64,000 bases of DNA from Arenibacter troitsensis. GTDB taxonomy: Bacteria; Bacteroidota; Bacteroidia; Flavobacteriales; Flavobacteriaceae. Positions 56,184 to 64,000 of the stretch are shown here, in pieces (positions within the stretch are counted from its first letter, which is position 1; every line of letters begins with the position of its first letter). Below the pieces are notes generated by a model. The model did no database searches. It was not told the DNA's origin and saw only the letters and a list, made by a program, of their open reading frames with translations. Location: positions 62,001 to 126,000 of the forward strand of contig NZ_FXAO01000004.1 of the NCBI RefSeq assembly GCF_900177645.1, given 5' to 3'. Position numbers and translations under genes: made by a program.

Positions 56184-57080
56184 TTATTCCTTTAATGGCA
56201 TATAAATTTCAGCTATCCAATCCAGTTCGTTTCCCCCAAAATTAGGGTTACTGTAAAATACCTCAACAGGTCTTTCCCATACCTCCATCCCATTCTTTTT
56301 GGCATAATCCAACAAGGCGTACCAAGCCCGGTCAGAGGTGATATAATTTCCGTTATAAACAGCCTTTAATGCCTTAACGCCTTCAAATTTCTTATACTTT
56401 ATAATATCATTTTGGGGAAGGCTATCACTTTTAATAATTGGATAACAAAAATTATAGGAAACACTATCCACTTTCCTATTCCAATTGGTAATTTCAAGAA
56501 ATGGCCTGCCGTTCAATGCTACGTTGTTATCCACGAGAACTGTACTTAAAATGGGATAATTTTGCATCATTCCTTTAGCCTTGCCCAATTGTGAAGTCTT
56601 AATGGGGATATAGGCGCAATAGGTATCCGGAAGCTGTTGCACGCTATCCAAAACGGTAACCCTAAATTTTTCCAGATGCTCCGTTAGTGCATTGTTGAAA
56701 TCCAAAATAGTCCTTTTGGTTCGTTTTTCGAAGTCCGTATCCATAAAAGGAATTTTTATTCTATTCCCCAAGCTATGATCTGCATCCGTAATGTATATCT
56801 TTAGCTTTGTAGTTGAATCATTAACAGGGGTTATTTTCCATTGATATTGGAATAAGGAATCATTGAACTTTAATTGCTGATCAATATTCAAAAAATCCTT
56901 TTCCTGCAATAACACCGTATTCCTATTGGTATTACCCCACACTTTTATGCTCTGATTTATGGTGCCAGGAAAGGTCTTGCAAGTAATGGAAACCGAATAA
57001 TCATAGGACTTTATAAACAGATACCAAATCAATGATCCCAAAAGAAGGAAAACTATGAAATAAACAATTTTGTTTCTCAC
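56184..57080 (-). CDS. SRPBCC-like protein with a C-terminal GyrI-like effector-binding domain
   Basis: A 298-residue protein with an N-terminal membrane anchor (about 5-24), a SRPBCC/START-like region (about 25-145; KTFPGTINQSIKVWGNT) and a GyrI/AraC effector-binding-like region (about 155-298; GRPFLEITNW; KALKAVYNGNYITSDRAWYALLDYAKKNGMEV). Both folds bind small hydrophobic or amphipathic ligands. There is no DNA-binding domain. The only plausible start is a GTG at 57080. It follows the haloperoxidase-like gene by 73 bases. Confidence 0.82.
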   Translation of the reverse strand: MRNKIVYFIVFLLLGSLIWYLFIKSYDYSVSITCKTFPGTINQSIKVWGNTNRNTVLLQEKDFLNIDQQLKFNDSLFQYQWKITPVNDSTTKLKIYITDADHSLGNRIKIPFMDTDFEKRTKRTILDFNNALTEHLEKFRVTVLDSVQQLPDTYCAYIPIKTSQLGKAKGMMQNYPILSTVLVDNNVALNGRPFLEITNWNRKVDSVSYNFCYPIIKSDSLPQNDIIKYKKFEGVKALKAVYNGNYITSDRAWYALLDYAKKNGMEVWERPVEVFYSNPNFGGNELDWIAEIYMPLKE

Positions 57081-57153
57081 TAATTGTATTTTTATAGGGG
57101 CTAAGTAAATTTTGAACCTTTCGGAAATGAAATATGAATATGGCCTTTAAGTA

Positions 57154-58500
57154 CTACTTGGATACCAATTCCTTATTTCCGTTCATTTCCAATTTGTCTA
57201 CAATGAATGTGCCCAAATTCCTGCCCTGTCCTACCCCAACTTCCACTGCTGCCCGATAATGGATGCCTCCGTACATTCTACTTATGGCGGCCTCATCTGC
57301 AGCCTGGTTAAAAGAGGTAAAACCTCTTACAGGTAGGCCGAAGGGTACTTCGGTATCGTCATCAAATGCAAAATTATCCCCAAAAATACTGGTCAATACC
57401 GTAGCTGCTGCTCCCGAAACCACGGAATGACCACTGGTGTACTCAGGAAATGGTGGTGTTTGAAGAACGGGGGCCCAGTTTTCATCAATATACTGATTAA
57501 TGACGGTTTCCGGACGTATTAAATTAGAGCGGTATTTTTCATCCCAACAACTTATAAAGGCATCGGCTATAGCCATTGAGGTTTTGGTGTAGGCAAATAT
57601 GGTTTTATCGAAATCCGAGTTGGTTTTCTCGCAAGCAATTTTGGTAATCCCGATCCAATGGGCCCCTGGAGTAATCTTTTTGGTTGCGAACATTAAGTGG
57701 CCCCTGGTAACGGAGACATAGGGGTTACAATCCCAAAATTTTGCAATGGCTATTTCTTCAGAACTATCCCCTTTAGCAGTAATCTCTCTACTAATATCAT
57801 ACACCTCCTTTACTTCCCGGTAAAAATCAGACTCTTTATCCATAGAAAATGCAGGTGGTGGTACCGGAACAAATTGATTGGCAGAGTCTATAACAAAGGG
57901 TCTTATTTTGCTCCAATGAGGTTCTATACCATCCATATAAGCCGGTGGTGTAGGCTGCCAGCGAGAGTTATCGTCTGTATTTATGGTAAACTTGGGCATA
58001 GTCCTAGTCTGTTTATAATTATCCTTGTCCAACCAATTCCCTATATGCTTAGCTACGGCCAGACCATATTCCTCAGAGTTCTTAAAGAGGGTCAGGTTTT
58101 TAGCTTGCCAATTTGCGTACAAACTATCTCGATGTGCCTCAATCCTATCCTCGGAAAAAATTAAACGCTTACTTATTTCCATATGGGCTATTAGGGCTGC
58201 CATTTGATAATTGATAGGTTTGTCCTTCGCTGGCACGGGAATTGGCGTCAAATCTGTTACCTGTCCTACCAACGACTTATAACCACTATTGTTCAGGGCC
58301 ACAATTTCATACGCCGCTATATTGGGATAAGCAAAAATTCTACTGGCCACTGGGGGTGAAAAAATATCATGGATCATCACTTCGGTTACCTTATGGATAG
58401 ACCCATGGAGATCCTGGGAAGTAATTACAATCGGCTCCTCTTTTTTATTGCAGGAGATGACCACCGCAAATAATGCACATAATCTTAAATACAGTTTCAT
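57154..58500 (-). CDS. Vanadium-dependent haloperoxidase-like / PAP2-superfamily lipoprotein
   Basis: A 448-residue lipoprotein (lipobox VVISC, C17). The vanadate/phosphate-binding residues of the superfamily are all visible: KxxxxxxRP as K322...R329-P330, SGH as S356-G357-H358, and SRxxxxxH with R408 and H414. Vanadium haloperoxidases oxidise halides with H2O2, whereas PAP2 phosphatases share the same site; which activity applies cannot be settled from sequence. The extra N-terminal helical half is typical of the haloperoxidase-like bacterial branch. The ATG at 58500 gives a clean lipoprotein signal. It lies downstream of two FG-GAP/UnbV genes. Confidence 0.85.
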   Translation of the reverse strand: MKLYLRLCALFAVVISCNKKEEPIVITSQDLHGSIHKVTEVMIHDIFSPPVASRIFAYPNIAAYEIVALNNSGYKSLVGQVTDLTPIPVPAKDKPINYQMAALIAHMEISKRLIFSEDRIEAHRDSLYANWQAKNLTLFKNSEEYGLAVAKHIGNWLDKDNYKQTRTMPKFTINTDDNSRWQPTPPAYMDGIEPHWSKIRPFVIDSANQFVPVPPPAFSMDKESDFYREVKEVYDISREITAKGDSSEEIAIAKFWDCNPYVSVTRGHLMFATKKITPGAHWIGITKIACEKTNSDFDKTIFAYTKTSMAIADAFISCWDEKYRSNLIRPETVINQYIDENWAPVLQTPPFPEYTSGHSVVSGAAATVLTSIFGDNFAFDDDTEVPFGLPVRGFTSFNQAADEAAISRMYGGIHYRAAVEVGVGQGRNLGTFIVDKLEMNGNKELVSK

Positions 58501-58584
58501 CTTAACTCTTTTTTCCAAATTATACATAGTTTACTTTTTATCAAAATATCCCCTGAAGAGGATGCCATAACCGATTAACTCTTT

Positions 58585-61500
58585 TTATTCGCCCAACCCA
58601 TACACTTGGGCCATGTTATTATTAAAGGTAACCAACAGGTAGGTCTTACCATTTAAATCTATCATATTCAAGTGTCTTACGGACTTAAGCTCCAGTTCCA
58701 GACCCAAGCTGTTACCCAAAATTACATCATTTTTATCCTTTATCAGTGCGCCTGAAAAGGAATCCAACCTACCGTGATATGGCTTAATCCCAAAATAGTT
58801 CCCTGCTGCTAGGATTTCCGTATTTCCGTCCTTATCAAAGTCATACTCTAAAAATGCCCTAATTGGAGCAACCTGTAATTCCGATTTGAAGGGAACAAAT
58901 GAATATTTCCCCCCATTATTCTCCAAAAAACCGGATTCTAGGATATTTACTTCGAGAACGGTACTGTTCTTAAGGGAATTTTCATCCATAATCCCTTCTA
59001 TAGGTTTCCCTGCAAAGGACTTATAGGTCAAAAATTTCTTTCTAAGCCCTACCATTTGGGTGGATAGTTCATCCAATCCTTCCAGAGGGTAATATTTACC
59101 CTTTTTTTCTATGGCGACAATGGTCTCAGTACTTCCGTTTTGGTCAAAATCCGAATAGAACATTTTCATTGGATATTTATCCGATGCTTTAAATTTGGTA
59201 TTAGCACCCCAGTTTCCCAGTAGATAATCCATATCTCCGTCCTTATCTATGTCAAAGGGGATTATACATTCCCAGAGTCCGTTATACGGGCGGTCCAAAG
59301 GTGAAACTTCCATTAATTGTCCCTTGTTGTTCTTAAAGAATCTCGGCGACATCCACTGCCCGACTACTATTAGATCCAATATCCCGTCATTGTCAAAATC
59401 GGACCAGACGGCATCCGTGACCATCCCTGCCTTTTGCAACACCTCATTGTCTACAAAGTTAAACTTACCTTGGTCATTCCTTAACAAAAAGGAATTGGGG
59501 ATATTGCCAAAATCGTTGGTTATGGCATTATTGCCAATAAATAAATCCAAGTCCCCATCATTGTCAAAATCACTTTCCCGTATTACAGCCGCATTTTCAA
59601 AATATTCCGGCAGTTCACCTCTTTCAAAACCACTCGCATTCTGAAGGTAATAACTATCGGTTAATGGTGCCATTTCATTATAAAAATCCCCGCCTCCGGT
59701 TCCTATTACAAGGTCGGCCATCCCATCTTTGTTCAGATCCGCTATAATCGCCGTTATATCCTCCTTTATGGAGTCGTTGGCAATATTATCCATTCTCTTT
59801 TCCAGATAGGTAGTATCACCTTGAAGAAATATTCTGGACGGAATGTACTTGGAGCCACCAAAAAACAAATCCCTTTTGCCATCACCGTTCAGATCCCCAA
59901 CGGCCAGAGCGGGACCACGATCCGATATTTGATAGGGAATCAATTTTTGTCTGTTGATATCCAGATAATTGTCTTCTACATGTGTAAAATCTATACCTAG
60001 GTTACTTTTTACCTTTGCAAATATTCTTTTTGGTTTCGGTCTCAGGGAATTGTAGTTGAAGGGTTCCGTATTATCTGGGGAAATTTCCAAGGTCTGATTG
60101 GTAGCCACTTCCCTCAGGACCTGAAAGGTCCTATTGGGCCAAACAATTTTTATGGAGTCTATCTTCTCCTGTTTTCCAAAACCAAAATGTACCATTGGTT
60201 CGGAAGAGGCTTGGAATCCCCGAACCGTATACAGTTCCTTGTACTGCAGTTGCCCATTTAGATAGGCAAAAACTTTGGTGCCTATGCCAAATTTATTCTT
60301 TTCCGTATAATTAAACCTTAGTTTTAAATAATTGGCCTTGGCGTCCGTTTTGTTGACATACAATGTTGCCGGACTGTTTAGGGTATTGGTTATAAGGTCA
60401 AGATCTCCATCATTGTCCAAATCTGCCATGGCCGTTGCCCCGGAAATCAAAGTATCCTTTACGGTCCATATGCCGGACATATCCTGATACTTCAAATCAT
60501 CCCTGCCCTTAAAGACATAATTATGCGTTACACCGCTAGGCATCATATTAATGGCTTGCTGGTCTACAAGTTTGGTATTGTTAAGCTTATTTTTTATTTG
60601 TTCGTCCGAGGCGAATTTTATAAAGTCGAGGTCATTGGGCCTCTTGGGAATCCCGTTTGAAATAAAGATATCCTGTTCCCCATCTTGGTCATAATCGCCA
60701 AAAAGTGCACTCCAACTCCAATCTGTTGCGGCAATTCCACTCTGTATCGCTATTTCGGAATAGGGCGCATTTTGCTGGTTTACAAACAACATATTCCTGG
60801 AATATTGGTAATGGTACCCAAAGCGTGCTACCCTTAAAATTTGGGTCTGGGTGAGGTCATCCCCCTCTGAAGACTTAAGGACCTTTTCATCTTCGGGAAG
60901 CATGTCCAAAGAAATAAGATCCGGCCAACCATCATGGTTGATATCGGCTACGTCATTCCCCATGGAAAATTTGCTAGTATGTCCAAAATGGCTCCGCAAT
61001 TGTTCGGAAAAGGTACCATTGCCGTTGTTGATGTAATAATAATCGTCCTCATGAAAATCGTTACCTACATAGATATCCGGATATCCATCCTGGTTAAAAT
61101 CGGCTATAGCTATTCCCAGTCCATATCCATTGGCACCGCCATAAATTCCTGCATCTTCGCTAACATCTACAAAAATATCCCCATCATTACGCAGTAATCT
61201 GTCTCCGGATTGAATATTTCTCTTCTGCCGTACTTCGGCCTTTCCATAAGATTCTTGCGTATGTACGGCATGGTTGAGCAGGTACAAATCCAAATCCCCA
61301 TCCAAGTCATAGTCCAACAAGGCCGCTGAGCTACTGTAGGTATCAAAATCGAGTCCAAATTCTGCAGCGCTTTCCGTAAAAGTAGTATCGCCATTATTTA
61401 GAAACAGCTCATTCTGTCCATTAAAACCATTAATGCCCACTACGGCACAGACGTAGATATCCAAGAGTCCGTCTCCATTTATATCACCCATTATGGCACC

Positions 61501-61833
61501 CGTATTCCAGGTGCTTTTCCCGGCAATACCGGCTGTATCCGTAATATCCCTAAATTTAAGGTTCCCCTCATTTAGGTATAATCTATTTTCAACTTGGTTC
61601 CCGGAAAGAAAGATATCTGGGAGTCCATCCCCATTAATATCCCCAATAGCAACCCCACCTCCATTATAGAAATAGAGATAATCCAGAATATTCAAATCAT
61701 CCGATTCCTTAACGGTATTCTGAAAGTCGATCCCCGTTTCGTCTGGCGATGGATTCCTAAAAATTGTACCTTCTTTGGGCCCACAGCCCCAGAGCACCGC
61801 TGCGAATAAAATACATAAGCCATATCTACTCAT
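58585..61833 (-). CDS. FG-GAP/VCBS-repeat lipoprotein with an ASPIC/UnbV domain
   Basis: A 1082-residue predicted surface or periplasmic lipoprotein (lipobox LWGC) made largely of FG-GAP propeller blades. At least ten calcium-binding loops of the DxDxDGxxD type are visible, for example DINGDGLPDIF, DYDLDGDLDLY, DFNQDGYPDIY, DLDNDGDLDLI and DFDNDGILDLI. An ASPIC/UnbV-like segment lies near residues 500-590 (FGIGTKVFAYLNGQLQYKEL, RGFQASSEPMVHFGFG). The function is unknown; such proteins sit in sugar-use loci of Bacteroidota. The ATG at 61833 overlaps the upstream gene's stop by 8 bases. Confidence 0.9.
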   Translation of the reverse strand: MSRYGLCILFAAVLWGCGPKEGTIFRNPSPDETGIDFQNTVKESDDLNILDYLYFYNGGGVAIGDINGDGLPDIFLSGNQVENRLYLNEGNLKFRDITDTAGIAGKSTWNTGAIMGDINGDGLLDIYVCAVVGINGFNGQNELFLNNGDTTFTESAAEFGLDFDTYSSSAALLDYDLDGDLDLYLLNHAVHTQESYGKAEVRQKRNIQSGDRLLRNDGDIFVDVSEDAGIYGGANGYGLGIAIADFNQDGYPDIYVGNDFHEDDYYYINNGNGTFSEQLRSHFGHTSKFSMGNDVADINHDGWPDLISLDMLPEDEKVLKSSEGDDLTQTQILRVARFGYHYQYSRNMLFVNQQNAPYSEIAIQSGIAATDWSWSALFGDYDQDGEQDIFISNGIPKRPNDLDFIKFASDEQIKNKLNNTKLVDQQAINMMPSGVTHNYVFKGRDDLKYQDMSGIWTVKDTLISGATAMADLDNDGDLDLITNTLNSPATLYVNKTDAKANYLKLRFNYTEKNKFGIGTKVFAYLNGQLQYKELYTVRGFQASSEPMVHFGFGKQEKIDSIKIVWPNRTFQVLREVATNQTLEISPDNTEPFNYNSLRPKPKRIFAKVKSNLGIDFTHVEDNYLDINRQKLIPYQISDRGPALAVGDLNGDGKRDLFFGGSKYIPSRIFLQGDTTYLEKRMDNIANDSIKEDITAIIADLNKDGMADLVIGTGGGDFYNEMAPLTDSYYLQNASGFERGELPEYFENAAVIRESDFDNDGDLDLFIGNNAITNDFGNIPNSFLLRNDQGKFNFVDNEVLQKAGMVTDAVWSDFDNDGILDLIVVGQWMSPRFFKNNKGQLMEVSPLDRPYNGLWECIIPFDIDKDGDMDYLLGNWGANTKFKASDKYPMKMFYSDFDQNGSTETIVAIEKKGKYYPLEGLDELSTQMVGLRKKFLTYKSFAGKPIEGIMDENSLKNSTVLEVNILESGFLENNGGKYSFVPFKSELQVAPIRAFLEYDFDKDGNTEILAAGNYFGIKPYHGRLDSFSGALIKDKNDVILGNSLGLELELKSVRHLNMIDLNGKTYLLVTFNNNMAQVYGLGE

Positions 61834-64000
61834 CCAGTGCAAAAACTTTAGGTTTGTTATCATTAATGGCAGCAATAACGAACCGTTTTCCTTTGCTGTC
61901 CTGAAACCGTTCAATGTGCTTCACTTCCTCTTTTATTAAAAACCCGCTTTCATCATAATTTTGCCATTCAAAGTCCAATTTTTCATTCCCTAGAAGTATG
62001 CTCCCAAAATTGGCATCCAAGCGGGAATATTGAGGTTTGAATTCAAAATTATTACCTCCCATAATAAGGTCCAAATAACCATCGCCGTTAACATCGGCAC
62101 AGGTAATTCCACAGACGCAGGACAATTGCACACGACCCGGTAATTTTTTTATGGTAAACTTTCCTGCCCCTTCATTTATGGCAATTACCGATTCCTGTAT
62201 GGTGCCCTCCTTTACTATAGATTTGTCAAAAGTGTCGCCAGAGAATAATTCCCCGATCGTTCTTTTGGCATATTCCGAAGCTTTGAGGTTTTGCTTTTTC
62301 AAGGCCACCATCTGGGTAGTCAACTCTTTCTTTTGATGTACGGGATAATCCTTCCCCTGAAAATTGCGAGTGGTAATCTGCTCTATGGTCCCATTATTGT
62401 CAAAATCGTTGACCCATAATTTCATAGGGTTTTCCCTAGAGCAGGAATAAGGCACATTATTCCCTTGATTGCCCAAAATCAAATCATAGTCGCCATCATT
62501 GTCCAAGTCTTCGGCACTCACTACATTCCACCAACCGCTTAAACTGTCCAAAGCAGTGTTCATCTTAGACATTCTCTTGCCTGAATTCTTATAGATTACC
62601 GGCCTTCCCCAATCTGCCACGGTTAATAAATCTTTCTTTTTGTCACCATCAATATCCACCCAAATGGCGTCCGTTACCATACCGGCCTGTTTGGTATCGT
62701 AGGCCAGCCGTTCCGTAGCATCGGCAAAAGTACCGTCTCCCATGTTTTCAAGGAACAAGTGGTCCGGATCCAAACCATAATTCCCTACAACACTCCTAGA
62801 CCCAATAAATACGTCCACGTCCCCATCATTATCAAAATCATGGGGTGCAATCACGGATATATTCTTAAAGGTACTTGGCAATAATTCGGATGAAGCTTCA
62901 AACCCACCATTACCGTTATTAATATAGAGCCTTGCCCTATAGAGTTTCTCGTCGCCTACCTGATTTCCTCCATTACCTACCATAATGTCCATATCCCCAT
63001 CATTATCTACATCCAAAAAGGCTGCGGCGGTGTCCTCCAGTGCCATATCCTTTTCAAATGCCTTTTGAAGGGTGGCCGTTAATTTTCCATTACCCTTATG
63101 AAGATAGAGTACCCCGGCCTGATTTGCCCCACCTCCTATAAATATATCCTCGTTACCATCCCCATTAACGTCGGCCACAGCCAAGGCGGGTCCTTCTTGG
63201 GACAGCATTTTAGAGATCAGCCCTTCGTAATCAAAGTCGTTGTAATTATTCTCTTTGTGCACCAACAGCTTGGAATTGCTCAATTCTTTAAGCAGTGGGT
63301 TGACCATGTTTTTGTTATTGGGAATAAATATTTCCAGTGCCTCGGAATTTTTAAGGGTCAGGAACTGATTGGTTTTAATACTGTTGAATTTTTGGGTACT
63401 GTCATCCGGCCAAATTACCCTTAGGGAGTCAATGGCGGTATTCTTGCCCAGACCAATGGTCATTATATAATCTACGGACGATTGAAACCCCCTGGAAGGC
63501 ATCAACTCCTGAACTATTACCTGATCGTCAAAATAAAGTTTTACCGTGGTACCAATAGCAAATCTGTTCCCATCCTTGCCCTCAAATTTTAATTTAAGAT
63601 AATTGTTTCCGGACTTTTTTTCACTATGGTTCTCATACACAAAAGTTTCCATATTAACATTATTGACCACAATATCCAGGTCTCCATCATTATCTAGGTC
63701 GCCATAAGCCGCTCCATTGGACATACTGGGCAGGTCCAAGCCCCAATTTTCGGTTTCATTGGAAAATGTAATGTCCCCTTTGTTCCTATATGCGTAGTTA
63801 GGCTGGGGAGCGATGGGCATTTTTGCTATAATGGAATCTATGGATTGTTTCTCTCCTGTGAGTGCCATTTCCTGGATAATTTCGTTGGCAAAGAAGTCAA
63901 CAAAATCCAAATCCGTAAGATCGTGGTTTATACCATTGGTAATGTATATATCCTTTAAACCATCATTATCCATATCGAACAAAAGTCCGGCCCAACTCCA
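61826..64000 (-). CDS. FG-GAP/VCBS-repeat protein with an ASPIC/UnbV domain (5' end outside window)
   Basis: The frame is open to the window edge at 64000, so the N-terminal part is missing; about 724 residues are present. It is a paralogue of the neighbouring gene, with the same order: FDMDNDGLKDIYITNG, DLDNDGDLDIVVNN, an ASPIC/UnbV-like stretch (RFAIGTTVKLYFDDQV; RGFQSSVDYIMTIGLG), then DVNGDGNEDIFIGG, DVDNDGDMDIMVGN, DFDNDGDVDVFIGS and more loops. It overlaps the downstream gene by 8 bases, so the two are probably co-translated. The missing N-terminus probably carries a lipoprotein signal like its neighbour. Confidence 0.9.
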   Translation of the reverse strand, partial: WSWAGLLFDMDNDGLKDIYITNGINHDLTDLDFVDFFANEIIQEMALTGEKQSIDSIIAKMPIAPQPNYAYRNKGDITFSNETENWGLDLPSMSNGAAYGDLDNDGDLDIVVNNVNMETFVYENHSEKKSGNNYLKLKFEGKDGNRFAIGTTVKLYFDDQVIVQELMPSRGFQSSVDYIMTIGLGKNTAIDSLRVIWPDDSTQKFNSIKTNQFLTLKNSEALEIFIPNNKNMVNPLLKELSNSKLLVHKENNYNDFDYEGLISKMLSQEGPALAVADVNGDGNEDIFIGGGANQAGVLYLHKGNGKLTATLQKAFEKDMALEDTAAAFLDVDNDGDMDIMVGNGGNQVGDEKLYRARLYINNGNGGFEASSELLPSTFKNISVIAPHDFDNDGDVDVFIGSRSVVGNYGLDPDHLFLENMGDGTFADATERLAYDTKQAGMVTDAIWVDIDGDKKKDLLTVADWGRPVIYKNSGKRMSKMNTALDSLSGWWNVVSAEDLDNDGDYDLILGNQGNNVPYSCSRENPMKLWVNDFDNNGTIEQITTRNFQGKDYPVHQKKELTTQMVALKKQNLKASEYAKRTIGELFSGDTFDKSIVKEGTIQESVIAINEGAGKFTIKKLPGRVQLSCVCGITCADVNGDGYLDLIMGGNNFEFKPQYSRLDANFGSILLGNEKLDFEWQNYDESGFLIKEEVKHIERFQDSKGKRFVIAAINDNKPKVFALDE

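Noticed and set aside
58585-64000. Internal DNA repeats encoding DxDxDG loops as a satellite or CRISPR-like repeat
   Set aside because: The similarity is at the protein level, with variable spacing and divergent codons; these are FG-GAP propeller blades.

Overview
The window is a stretch of chromosome from a marine-type member of the Flavobacteriia (Bacteroidota). The evidence is the gene order purH-mreB-mreC-mreD-mrdA-rodA, mevalonate-pathway genes, lipoproteins with short Bacteroidota signal peptides, AT-rich DNA with weak ribosome-binding sites, promoters of the TTTG-N19-TAnnTTTG type, tandem FG-GAP/UnbV surface lipoproteins and a vanadium-haloperoxidase-type lipoprotein. I saw no insertion sequences, phage genes, integrases or CRISPR arrays.

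Layout. 1-6045: the end of purH, then the rod-shape/elongasome operon with overlapping frames. 6042-10367: an exported-type DNA/RNA endonuclease facing rodA, then msrB-msrA, a small GNAT protein, selO and a small conserved protein, which together look like a protein-oxidation repair set. 10444-17988: prc (tail-specific protease) divergent from surE, a small membrane protein, lpxB, an NlpC/P60 lipoprotein and comEC. 17989-23414: a peptide-use operon on the minus strand (dipeptidyl peptidase IV and two POT-family peptide transporters). 23636-25878: HMG-CoA reductase and a GHMP kinase of the mevalonate pathway. 25980-33711: a long minus-strand envelope operon (coaX, outer-membrane protein, TPR protein, LptC-like lipoprotein, small membrane protein, CNNM/CorC protein, SurA/PpiD-type foldase). 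33813-33885: tRNA-Phe with a near-ideal promoter and a strong terminator. 34014-39731: a minus-strand cluster of exported proteins (metallophosphoesterase, two paralogous FAD-dependent oxidoreductases, sialidase). 39841-45315: a three-gene RND efflux operon. 46011-51466: TonB, a cytoplasmic-type metallophosphoesterase, a large GAF-like protein and an HD-plus-PycTM-like membrane protein. 51521-55228: a 1235-residue outer-membrane lipoprotein with a phosphoesterase head, a middle region carrying kinase-like motifs and a C-terminal barrel. 55257-64000: a minus-strand series of lipoproteins and exported proteins, with a beta-propeller-like protein, a SRPBCC/GyrI-like protein, a vanadium-haloperoxidase-like protein and two tandem FG-GAP/UnbV proteins, the last running off the window.

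Most of the window is core housekeeping. The accessory parts most worth attention are the trimodular outer-membrane protein (51521-55228), the exported sialidase/oxidoreductase cluster (34014-39731), the orphan HD-PycTM protein (50276-51466), and a terminator-like hairpin buried in the signal-peptide codons of the lptC-like gene (30241-30270). No complete new defence or mobile system is evident. All functional calls come from reading motifs and family resemblance by eye; no database search was run.
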